Translations under genes and position numbers: made by a program
Source: Nocardioides sp.
GTDB taxonomy: Bacteria > Actinomycetota > Actinomycetes > Propionibacteriales > Nocardioidaceae
Assembly: GCA_037045645.1 (NCBI GenBank)
Contig: JBAOIH010000004.1
Location: 310,001 to 374,000 of the forward strand
DNA: 64,000 bases
Reading direction: 5' to 3'
In this document: positions 1 to 6,704 of the stretch, in pieces
Layout of the letters: each line of letters opens with the position of its first letter
Position numbering within the stretch: position 1 is the stretch's first letter
The notes under the pieces: model-generated
The model's database searches: none
Told to the model about the DNA's origin: nothing
What the model saw: only the letters and a program-made list of their open reading frames with translations

Positions 1-8
1 TGTATCAC

Positions 9-2372
9 TCAAGCCCGTTTGGCGGAGGGTGACTTGGTGCCGCGAGGGTCGGGGAAGCCGAGGCTGATGTAACCGGGTGCGCGCTTGTTGAGTGCTGCCG
101 TGAGGACTGGAACCTCGACGTCATGGTAGTCGTGCACCTCTGCAGTGCGCTTGCCTGGATGAGCTCGAAGGACCCGTCCGGCGTACTGCACGAGGCGTCC
201 CTTGAACGAGATCGGCCCGGCCAGGAAGAGGGTGTCCAGTGCTGGACAATCGAATCCCTCCCCGACGAAGTGGCCGGTGGCAACGACGAGTAATGGTGGG
301 CCGTCATCGGAGGGGACTAGGCGCTCGGTCGCCGCTGCGCGTTGCTTGGCGCCCATCCCACCCTTGAGAACCACTGGGTCCAGCCCCTGCGCGGTGAGCG
401 CTGCTGCGAGGTGGTCGACGTGGCCCGTGCGTTGGGCCAGGACCAGACAGTGTCGTCCGCGCCCCAGGGCGTCGACCACATCGGCGAGGATCTGCTCGTT
501 GCGCACCCCGTCCTCTGCGAGGGCCGCGTGGACGCTCGCGATCGCGCCCGGAATGGCGAAGTCGACCGGTTCCGACAACTGGAAGGCTGTTGGGTGGACG
601 ATGAGTACGGGGCGTGGCCTCTCGGCGTTGGCACCTTCGAGCGTGTCGGGGTCGGCGTGTGTGAAGGTGTGGCGGACCGGGCCGAGTTGAAAGCCGATCA
701 GGTCATCGAGGCCGTCGCGCCGATAAGGCGTGGCGGTGAGCCCGACCCAGTAGCGCGCGGGGATGGCGCGGACAGCGGCATCGAACGCGGCAGCCGGGAC
801 GTGGTGACACTCGTCGACGATGACCTGGCCGTAGGAGCCGAGCTTCTCGGCGAGGTCGGTTCGGCGGGCGAGCGTCTGCAAAGTGGCGATGTCAACAATG
901 CCGGTTAGCCTGGATCGGCCACCGCCGAGCTGCCCCGGCTTGATCCCGAGGAGGGCGGTGATCTCGCGGCGCCATTGATCGGCGAGCGTCTTGCGGTCGA
1001 CCAGCACCAGCGTCGAAACGGTTCGCTGGGCTATGACTGCGCACGCCATGACGGTCTTCCCAGAGCCGGGCGGAGCGACCAAGAGTCCCAACTCATGCGG
1101 CAGTACGGCCTCCACTGCTTCCTGCTGCTGCGGCCTGAGGTCGAAGGTCGGCGAGAGGTGCAAAGGATCTCCGGCGACCCGCTGATCGTCGACCTCGACC
1201 TTGCTGCCGGCCCCCTCGATGAGCCGCGTCGCGGTGTCGCGCAGCCCGCGCGGGAGGACGAGGTGGTCGTCGAGCGTCTCATCGTAGGAGGTGATGATGC
1301 GCGGGACGTTCCACGTCGACTGCCGGCGGCGATGGCGGTCGTAGAACTCCGGGTTGTACGTCGAGGCGGCGTGCTTCAAGGTCGCGTACAGCGAGGGGCT
1401 CAGCTCCGAGCCGGGAATCCCTACCGTGCCGTCAAGGCTCAGATGAACGATCGGTGCCGGATTCGGCTGGGTCTTGGTCGACCGGGCGGGCTGGGCACGG
1501 TCGACACGCGCCCCGACCTTCGGCTCCCGGAGCGCCGAGGCGAGCTTTGTGACCTGCCTCGGGGTAAGGCGTTCCAAGGTGGAGAGGTACTCCCATTGGT
1601 CTTCGAACGGCTCCAGCGTGGCCAGGTCGAGAAAGACCGTGGTGCCGAGCCTTCGTGACTTGCCGTGGAGCGGGGCCGCGATCAGGTTCCCGAGGCCCTG
1701 GCCAGGCAGCACGTCCTGGGAGGGGAAGAGCCTGTCATAGCAGCGAAGGTCCATCCGGCCACGGATGGCGATCGCCTCGCGGACAAGAGCGGTCCCGAGC
1801 TGACGGGCGGCAACCGCTGGCACAGGATCAGTGAAGAAGATCCACACGTGCGCGCCGACACCAGAGCGCGAGACCTCCAAGGCTGCGGGCGCGCCAACGG
1901 CCCGTGCCGCCTTCAGATAGGCGAGCGCGTCGAGCATGGCGGCCTGCCCGTCGAAGTCGGCCGCGAGCCAACAGGTCTGGTCGCCGGCGAGCATCGGATA
2001 GAGCCCGATGTGGACGTCGCCAGTCAGATGCGCGGCCAGGACCTCGGGCGTGAGCGGGAGGTGCCGCACCTCCGAGGCTGCGCGGCCCTTGCGCCAGCCG
2101 CCCTCGACGGCAGGCATCCACTCCGACTTGTTCATGCGGGCGTTCTCCCAACGCACGGCGTGGACGTCACGTCTTGCGCAGAACAACGCGGCGTAGAAAT
2201 CGACCTTGGCTCGCGAGGGGGAACGCGCGTCCACCGGACCCGGTGCTTTGTCGAACCACGCTGCCTGGGTGCCACGAACTGGAGTCGCCTCCGCGTCAGT
2301 CAGCTTGAGGAGCTTGCGCAGGCGGTTGTTCTCGGCCCGCAGACTCTCCAGCTCGGCTTGCAGATCGCTCAC
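9..2372 (-). CDS. TOTE-type primase fused to SF2 helicase
   Basis: This 787-residue protein starts with a short leucine-rich coiled coil (about residues 3-24). An archaeo-eukaryotic primase domain of the TOTE conflict-system type follows (about 50-290), with DFDG at 139-142 and SRSGVGAHVW at 168-177 as its likely catalytic residues. The C-terminal half is an SF2 helicase: Walker A APPGSGKT at 433-440, DECH at 520-523, GLTATPYR near 545 and the arginine-finger motif QYAGRVLRAH near 735. The family is linked to NTP-dependent anti-phage conflict systems; the exact reaction is not known to me. The GTG start has AGAGGA about 9 nt upstream. It lies 42 nt after the AbiEii-like gene on the same strand and is probably co-transcribed with it. 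Confidence 0.85.
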   Translation of the reverse strand: MSDLQAELESLRAENNRLRKLLKLTDAEATPVRGTQAAWFDKAPGPVDARSPSRAKVDFYAALFCARRDVHAVRWENARMNKSEWMPAVEGGWRKGRAASEVRHLPLTPEVLAAHLTGDVHIGLYPMLAGDQTCWLAADFDGQAAMLDALAYLKAARAVGAPAALEVSRSGVGAHVWIFFTDPVPAVAARQLGTALVREAIAIRGRMDLRCYDRLFPSQDVLPGQGLGNLIAAPLHGKSRRLGTTVFLDLATLEPFEDQWEYLSTLERLTPRQVTKLASALREPKVGARVDRAQPARSTKTQPNPAPIVHLSLDGTVGIPGSELSPSLYATLKHAASTYNPEFYDRHRRRQSTWNVPRIITSYDETLDDHLVLPRGLRDTATRLIEGAGSKVEVDDQRVAGDPLHLSPTFDLRPQQQEAVEAVLPHELGLLVAPPGSGKTVMACAVIAQRTVSTLVLVDRKTLADQWRREITALLGIKPGQLGGGRSRLTGIVDIATLQTLARRTDLAEKLGSYGQVIVDECHHVPAAAFDAAVRAIPARYWVGLTATPYRRDGLDDLIGFQLGPVRHTFTHADPDTLEGANAERPRPVLIVHPTAFQLSEPVDFAIPGAIASVHAALAEDGVRNEQILADVVDALGRGRHCLVLAQRTGHVDHLAAALTAQGLDPVVLKGGMGAKQRAAATERLVPSDDGPPLLVVATGHFVGEGFDCPALDTLFLAGPISFKGRLVQYAGRVLRAHPGKRTAEVHDYHDVEVPVLTAALNKRAPGYISLGFPDPRGTKSPSAKRA

Positions 2373-2414
2373 GGTGTCAATCCTCTTGGTTTGGAGCCGG
2401 GGCCCCGTGGCCGA

Positions 2415-3227
2415 TCACGTCAAGGCTGAGAGTAGGTCCTGCGCGAGGAGGCTGACCGAAGCCGAAACCGTGTCTGGCTGGCCGACTCCTTCCTCGGCGC
2501 GACCGGCCATCATGGCACCGAGGGCGTCTGCGGTTGCGAAGAGTTGCTCCAGGTAGCCCAGCGCCTGTGTTGTGGCCCCTTGCGCGACTTCGTCGGCATG
2601 GAGGCGCTGCATGGTCTTGGCGAGATCGGGAGTCTCGGTAGCCACCAGCAGTCGGTAGATGTCGTGCGCGTCCTTGTCGTTGAGACGGTCGGGAGTGTCG
2701 ACCCGTTCGCCCAACTCGTGGAGCTTCGCCACGAGCAGTGCCGCAGAGCCTGCGACGTTGATGACGGCGCTCCGGCCGTCGCCGTTCAGCGAGCCGACGG
2801 TCATCGGCGACTGGTCGATGAGCGCGGCCTCCAGGCCGGCCGCCCGGCGTGCCGCGTGCTTGGAGTGGGGCGGGATGCGGACGCCGCGTCGGCTGCCGGA
2901 GCCAGCAAGGTGCTCTGGGACCATCAGATCGACGGGGATCCCGTTGGGTGACATCCAGGCGCCGGGTTGCTGACTGACCGGGTTGAGAATGAAGCCTGCG
3001 CTGGTCATCGCCTCCTCGAGAAGGGGATCCTCACCAAGTTCGCGGGTGTCGATGGCGAGGTCGGAGTCCTTGGTTGCCTCGGCCAGGGCGAACGTGGCTT
3101 TGCCTGTGCGTAGGTAGATCGCTTGGGCACCGATGAGGATCACCGATGCCTTGTGCGCTTCGAGAGCTGCGATCGCGTCGAGCAAAGCGGTACGTGCCTC
3201 AACGATCACGTTGTCTGCGCCAGGCAT
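2415..3227 (-). CDS. AbiEii-like nucleotidyltransferase (putative toxin)
   Basis: The 270-residue protein looks like a minimal nucleotidyltransferase of the AbiEii type. It has GAQAIYLRTG near residue 37, an acidic pair in KDSDLAID near 53-60, and AALLVAKLHELGER followed by KDAHDIYRLL near 160-190, as in AbiEii relatives. In AbiE systems this member is the toxin, held in check by AbiEi. Its start overlaps the end of the AbiEi-like gene by 29 nt, so translation is probably coupled. The Asp residues deviate from the textbook GGTAL...DxD form, so family assignment is good but catalytic activity is unproven. Confidence 0.7.
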   Translation of the reverse strand: MPGADNVIVEARTALLDAIAALEAHKASVILIGAQAIYLRTGKATFALAEATKDSDLAIDTRELGEDPLLEEAMTSAGFILNPVSQQPGAWMSPNGIPVDLMVPEHLAGSGSRRGVRIPPHSKHAARRAAGLEAALIDQSPMTVGSLNGDGRSAVINVAGSAALLVAKLHELGERVDTPDRLNDKDAHDIYRLLVATETPDLAKTMQRLHADEVAQGATTQALGYLEQLFATADALGAMMAGRAEEGVGQPDTVSASVSLLAQDLLSALT

Positions 3228-4353
3228 CTGGGTTCTCCTTCATCCAGTCCAACAGGTATTCGCCTTCAGCAGGGTTTCGGCCGGGGCCGCCGAGTAGGTC
3301 GGCGACTGCCTGGCTGGGAGCAACGATGGTGATGTCTCTCCACTTCGATGTGCGCTCGAAGACAACGGGCGAACGCGGCGCCGTGAGGATGACGTTGGCG
3401 CCAGCATCCACGGGGCGCAGCCCAAGGTCTGCTGCGAGTTTCAGTGGGTCGTCTGCGTAGATGAGTCCCAACCGAGCCTCGGCGTATGAGGCATAGGGCT
3501 GAGTGGCCAAGGAGCCACTCACCGCGTAGCGCTGTGATGGCGGCTGTTTGCCGAGCTTCTCGACGAGGGTGTCGAGCCCGCGCGGTTCGAGGAAGCCACG
3601 CGTCGTGCTGGTGTCGAGATATCGAGCGTCCTGGCTCCACCGGCGAAGTAGCTCGGGCCAGTCGACATCCGTGATCGGCTCACGTTCGGTGCGAGTGAGT
3701 AGCCCTTCACCGATGAGGTAGTCGCTGAGGCGGTAGGCGGCGCCGAGCGATGCGCCGGCCAAGTCGGCGAGTTCAGAGACGGAGTACGGCGGGACGAAGT
3801 CAGCCAGTGTACGGACGAGCCGGGCGGCAGGGAGGCCCTTCAGGCTGGTCGTCGGGCGTCCGGGACCCCGCCACGGATCGGCGCTCGCGCCTCGATTGGA
3901 CAGTAGGACCAGCGGGTCTTCCGACATCAGGTACAGGTTTCCGGTGGCGTCGGCGTAGGCGATGTCCCGTTCTTGCAGCACCCGCTGCTGCTGGGTGCTG
4001 AGGTAGCGAGCGATCAGCATCGGCCGCATCCTGGCCGGGTTGTCGCCCTGCAGGGCGAGGAGTTGATTGATGGCGGGGAGCAGGTTGCTCGAAGCCAGCG
4101 CACGCTTGGCCTCGACGGCGTACGTCGCCACGGTTTTGCCTTCCCGCACGAGAGAAAGCCGAGCGTCTGGGCGGAGGGAGGCGTCGGTGGCACCATCCAG
4201 TCCGCCGACTCCGGTCTTTGTCTTGATCGTCCAGCCCGCTGGGAGTGCAGCTTGGATGCGCGCAGCCGCCGTCAGTACGACGTCCGCCTCGCTCTTGGGC
4301 TCGTCGCCGTACCCTTCGAGGGGCAAAGTGAGTGTGCGCTGAACTCCGGACAT
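3199..4353 (-). CDS. AbiEi-like antitoxin/regulator with PD-(D/E)XK-like N-terminus
   Basis: The 384-residue product has three parts. Residues 20-150 contain RPDARLSLV (PD at 62-63) and YAVEAKR (E81, K83), spaced as in PD-(D/E)XK nuclease folds. Residues 177-222 form a winged helix-turn-helix with VSELADLAGASLGAAYRLSDYL. The C-terminal part (about 275-380) resembles AbiEi antitoxins (SGSLATQPYASYAEARLGLI). By family it should bind and repress its own promoter and neutralise the overlapping nucleotidyltransferase. The ATG at 4353 is chosen because the protein begins sensibly there; no good Shine-Dalgarno is seen. It directly abuts a repeated ATTTTCGAGAA-type box. Whether the nuclease-like part is active is inference. 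Confidence 0.7.
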   Translation of the reverse strand: MSGVQRTLTLPLEGYGDEPKSEADVVLTAAARIQAALPAGWTIKTKTGVGGLDGATDASLRPDARLSLVREGKTVATYAVEAKRALASSNLLPAINQLLALQGDNPARMRPMLIARYLSTQQQRVLQERDIAYADATGNLYLMSEDPLVLLSNRGASADPWRGPGRPTTSLKGLPAARLVRTLADFVPPYSVSELADLAGASLGAAYRLSDYLIGEGLLTRTEREPITDVDWPELLRRWSQDARYLDTSTTRGFLEPRGLDTLVEKLGKQPPSQRYAVSGSLATQPYASYAEARLGLIYADDPLKLAADLGLRPVDAGANVILTAPRSPVVFERTSKWRDITIVAPSQAVADLLGGPGRNPAEGEYLLDWMKENPDAWRRQRDR

Positions 4354-4532
4354 TTCTCGATAATAACCAAGTTCCACGGATCGCGGAAGATTGCTATTTT
4401 CGAGAAATCGCGGACGGAAGACATCATGCCGTCGATGGAATGTGCCAGATGCTCGACAAGCCGACCGAGGTGCTCCTGGTGGTAGGCGGCGACCTCGGCG
4501 CGGGCCGCTCGACGCTCGGCCTTCGTGGACAC
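4272..4532 (-). CDS. Small ORF ahead of the AbiE-like genes, possibly truncated
   Basis: This 86-residue frame opens with a basic, alanine-rich stretch (MSTKAERRAARAEVAAYHQE) that resembles the N-terminus of a small actinobacterial protein family I remember as ending in a LWKFC motif. That ending is missing here. The GTG start sits 6 nt after TAGCCT (4539-4544), the same leaderless arrangement used by many genes in this window. The frame overlaps the first 82 nt of the AbiEi-like gene. It may be a leader peptide, a decayed gene whose promoter now drives the AbiE operon, or chance. Confidence 0.4.
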   Translation of the reverse strand: MSTKAERRAARAEVAAYHQEHLGRLVEHLAHSIDGMMSSVRDFSKIAIFRDPWNLVIIEKCPEFSAHSLCPSKGTATSPRARRTSY

Positions 4533-4568
4533 GATCTGAGGCTAGCCAGACTCTCGGTTCTCGAAAAT
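4352..4568. promoter_or_regulatory. Three ATTTTCGAGAAAT-like boxes, putative AbiEi operator
   Basis: Copies are ATTTCTCGATAAT (4352-4364), ATTTTCGAGAAAT (4396-4408, inverted, 12/13 match) and TTCTCGAAAAT (4558-4568). The first touches the AbiEi-like start codon; the third covers the expected -35 region of the TAGCCT promoter at 4539-4544. The placement fits autorepression by the winged-helix protein; binding is inferred. Confidence 0.5.
4539..4544 (-). promoter_or_regulatory. -10 box TAGCCT for AbiE-like operon
   Basis: TAGCCT lies 6 nt upstream of the GTG at 4532, the spacing expected for leaderless transcription. It is the only clear promoter element ahead of the AbiEi-like, AbiEii-like and TOTE genes. 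Confidence 0.5.
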
Positions 4569-4735
4569 GGCTGAGTTCCGTTCGAAGCGTAAGGTCGCGG
4601 TTCCCGGGAAGCCAGGTGACCAACCTTGTTCGCAAGGAGCCTGGCTCGGTGGTGATCCGCGACCAGGTCATCATCGACGCGTACGGCGGCATTGACCGCA
4701 TGGCAGAACAAGTCGACATCCTCCGGTATGACTAG
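4567..4735 (+). pseudogene. ORF remnant between divergent operons
   Basis: An ATG at 4567 starts a short basic peptide (MAEFRSKRKVAVPG). The next frame, with high GC at third positions, reads LVRKEPGSVVIRDQ and ends ILRYD at a TAG at 4733-4735. Joining the two needs one single-base shift near 4610. I do not recognise the protein. It could be the tail of a gene displaced when the island was assembled, or non-coding sequence. Confidence 0.25.
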
Positions 4736-4744
4736 CCTGAGACT

Positions 4745-4770
4745 CATTTGAACAGTATTCTGTTCAAATG
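4745..4770. promoter_or_regulatory. Perfect 11-bp inverted repeat over -10 box and start codon of MNT gene
   Basis: Arms CATTTGAACAG (4745-4755) and CTGTTCAAATG (4760-4770) are perfectly complementary around TATT. The centre contains TATTCT (4756-4761), a -10 box 6 nt before the ATG at 4768, and the right arm ends in that ATG. A repressor bound here would block a leaderless promoter; the MNT protein has its own winged helix. Confidence 0.65.
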
Positions 4771-5355
4771 AACTTCGGCGAACCCTTTGGTGGGCTGATG
4801 CCCGGCGCGCGAGGTGCGGTGCTCGCCGTACTGCTGCGCACCGGCGCACCGCTGACTGGGCGGCGCGTGCACGCGTTGATCGAGGATCGGCACAGCCTTG
4901 GTGCAGTGCAGCAGGCGCTTCGAGATCTCGACCGCCTCGGACTCATCACGACTGAGACCATCGGACGTGCTGGCGTGCACCGCATCAACGAGGGCCATGC
5001 GGCCATCGCTCCTCTTCGCGCACTGGCCAGCCCGATCGAGATGTTGACTCGAGTCGTGCGGGAGGCGGCGAGCGGGGTGGACGCGGTGATCGTCTTCGGA
5101 TCCGTCGCTCGCGGGGATGCGCGCGCGGACAGTGACATCGACCTCGTCGTGATCGCCCCCGCTGAATGGGCCGGGAGGGCTGACCTGCAACAGAAGGTGC
5201 AGGAGGGTCTCGGAAATGACTGCGACGTCCTCCATCTCACGCGGGAGCACTTCGACCTGGCACCCGAGGAACGGGAGCCGGTCATCGCCGAGATCCTTCG
5301 GGATGGAGTCGCACTGGTCGGCAAGATGCCACGTCGGATCCGGGTGGCGTCATGA
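4768..5355 (+). CDS. MNT nucleotidyltransferase antitoxin with N-terminal winged helix
   Basis: This 195-residue protein joins a winged helix-turn-helix (about 12-75) to a minimal nucleotidyltransferase (about 95-190). The NTase motif is complete: GS at 111-112, ten residues, then DID at 123-125 (GSVARGDARADSDIDLVVI). MNT partners of HEPN toxins can inactivate them by AMPylation in characterised systems. The DNA-binding domain plus the palindrome over its own start suggest that it also represses the operon. Its last codons overlap the HEPN gene as ATGA. Confidence 0.8.
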   Translation: MNFGEPFGGLMPGARGAVLAVLLRTGAPLTGRRVHALIEDRHSLGAVQQALRDLDRLGLITTETIGRAGVHRINEGHAAIAPLRALASPIEMLTRVVREAASGVDAVIVFGSVARGDARADSDIDLVVIAPAEWAGRADLQQKVQEGLGNDCDVLHLTREHFDLAPEEREPVIAEILRDGVALVGKMPRRIRVAS

Positions 5356-5750
5356 CGAGTGGGGAGAGCAGGAACCACGCTCGGAGCTATCTCCACAAGG
5401 CGCAGCAGTACCTCGACTCGGCTCAGGACAACCTCGATCTGGAGCGCGCGACTCCCGCTGCTGGAGATGCGATCCACGCCGGCATCAGCGCCAAGGACGC
5501 GATCGTGACAGTGCTGACTGGCAAGTCCGGCAAGGCGAAGGACCATGCCAAGGCAGCGAAGGAGTTGCGTCAGGCCCTCGGAGCCAACAGCGATGCCGCG
5601 TCAGCGGAGAGGGCGTTTCGGGAGTTGATCTCCATGAAGGGCGAGGTTGAGTACGGCACCGCGCTCATCTCTCTTGCCAAGGCGAAGCCACTCGTCCGGC
5701 GAGCGGAGTTCCTCGTCGACCTTGCGAAGCGACTTGTCAGGCAGCCTTGA
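5352..5750 (+). CDS. HEPN-domain protein (putative toxin)
   Basis: The 132-residue, mostly helical protein carries a HEPN signature: SYLHKAQQYLDSA at the start, AIHAGISAKDAIVTVLTG in the middle and VEYGTALISLAKAKPLVRRA near the end. It overlaps the MNT gene by ATGA, the usual two-gene layout of HEPN/MNT modules. I do not see the R-x4-6-H RNase motif typical of active HEPN toxins near the C-terminus, so this may be a diverged or catalytically silent member. Confidence 0.7.
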   Translation: MTSGESRNHARSYLHKAQQYLDSAQDNLDLERATPAAGDAIHAGISAKDAIVTVLTGKSGKAKDHAKAAKELRQALGANSDAASAERAFRELISMKGEVEYGTALISLAKAKPLVRRAEFLVDLAKRLVRQP

Positions 5751-5778
5751 GCTGCGGTGCCGACTCGACCTGCCGTTC

Positions 5779-6066
5779 TCAGCCCGCGCGCCGTCGCTTG
5801 GGCTGCGGGAGCAGGTCGGTGATCGCGAGAGGCTCGCGTTGGGGCGTAACGGGTGACTCCATCGCCGCCTCGACCAACTCCATGCGCTTCTCCTCCCACT
5901 CCAGCAGCTGGTCCAGCCGCCACCGATCCGGGTGTGTCATGACCGGCGGCGGCACCAACTCGCATTCCTTGAGGTGCTGGTAGCCGCGGGTCTTCCCCCA
6001 GTCATACCGCGCCATCACCTCGCGCGCGCTCAGGAACACGTGGCGCGGGTAGTCCACGGCGATCAC
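5779..6066 (-). CDS. Small HTH protein, excisionase/AlpA-like
   Basis: The 95-residue frame contains VFLSAREVMARYDWGKTRGY followed by PDRWRLDQLLEWEEKRM, the pattern of MerR-like excisionase/AlpA DNA-binding domains, and a basic C-terminus (PKRRR). The GTG start is fixed by a GTGA overlap with the stop of the upstream HTH gene. Such proteins control excision or transcription in integrative elements, but no integrase is visible here. It converges on the HEPN gene with 28 nt between stops. Confidence 0.55.
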   Translation of the reverse strand: MIAVDYPRHVFLSAREVMARYDWGKTRGYQHLKECELVPPPVMTHPDRWRLDQLLEWEEKRMELVEAAMESPVTPQREPLAITDLLPQPKRRRAG

Positions 6067-6304
6067 CGGCGGGTCCCGACGACGGGATTCGACGCGGTCC
6101 GCCGGCTGCGGATCCAGGCTCGCAGGTCGCCGACGGTCGTGTCGAGCCGTCGGCCGATCTTGAAGAACTCCGGACCGGTTCCCTCCTGCCGCCACCAGCG
6201 CACGGTGTTCGGCGAGGTCAGCAGCGTCTCGGCCACCTCATCGAGCGTGAGCAGTGCAGTTCGTCCTCGTGGCGAGCGTGAAACGGCATCTCCTGCTTGT
6301 TCAT
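6063..6304 (-). pseudogene. HTH (excisionase-like) gene with apparent frameshift
   Basis: An ATG at 6304 behind AGGAGG begins MNKQEMPFHARHEDEL and then hits a stop after 28 codons. In another frame the same stretch encodes LLTLDEVAETLLTSPNTVRW and FKIGRRLDTTVGDLRAWI, a typical HTH_17/excisionase domain, ending in TGA that overlaps the next GTG. The total length is one base short of a multiple of three, so a single missing base near 6250-6258 would join them. It may be a real mutation, an assembly error or programmed frameshifting. Confidence 0.5.
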
Positions 6305-6435
6305 GATTCCTCCTGGTTGCCGCGAACCACGGCGGTCCGCTGACAACAGACAGGTGTCACGTACGGCCGGTACGGAGAGCGGTCGTGCCGCTTTCTCGAC
6401 CACGGAGCAGTGGGTGCCGAACGCTGTCTTGGCAT
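6301..6435 (-). CDS. Small basic ORF upstream of the HTH pair
   Basis: This 44-residue frame (MPRQRSAPTAPWSRK... ending RGNQEES) starts at an ATG with GGAGGA about 6 nt upstream and ends in a TGA that overlaps the next gene's ATG. The good ribosome site and coupled stop/start argue that it is translated. I recognise no family. It would be the first gene of a three-gene overlapping unit. Confidence 0.35.
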   Translation of the reverse strand: MPRQRSAPTAPWSRKRHDRSPYRPYVTPVCCQRTAVVRGNQEES

Positions 6436-6496
6436 CTGATGTCCTCCTCGAGCGAGATGTAGGAGAGCGCACCGATAAAGCCGCGATGTAGAGAGC

Positions 6497-6654
6497 GTGG
6501 TTTCGAGACGGCCCTTGCGGGCCTCCTCAACCACCGGTGGGGCGTGACGGCCCTGCGGGCCTTCTCAACCACCGGTGGGGCGTGACGGCCCTGCGGGCCT
6601 CCTCAACCACCGGTGGGGCAATGACGGCCCTGCGGGCCTTCTCAACCACCGGGG
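6497..6654 (+). repeat. REP-like palindromic repeat array, about four units
   Basis: The first unit begins GTGGTTTCGAGACGGCCC and ends CTCCTCAACCACCGG. Three further 38-bp units begin GTGACGG (6544, 6582) or ATGACGG (6621). Each unit can fold because GGCCC pairs with GGGCC, GAG with CTC and GGTGGTT with AACCACC. The same element recurs at 7354 and 55642. Confidence 0.85.
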
Positions 6655-6704
6655 ACGAGCCTGCTCCACCACCGATGTCGGCGCAGCCGCGTACGGTCGA
6701 CCAC

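Noticed and set aside
5352..5750. Active HEPN ribonuclease call
   Set aside because: The R-x4-6-H motif is not visible at the expected place, so only the fold and the operon context were claimed.
6497..6654. Insertion sequence or transposon ends
   Set aside because: The repeats are short hairpin units without a transposase or target duplications, so a REP-like element fits better.
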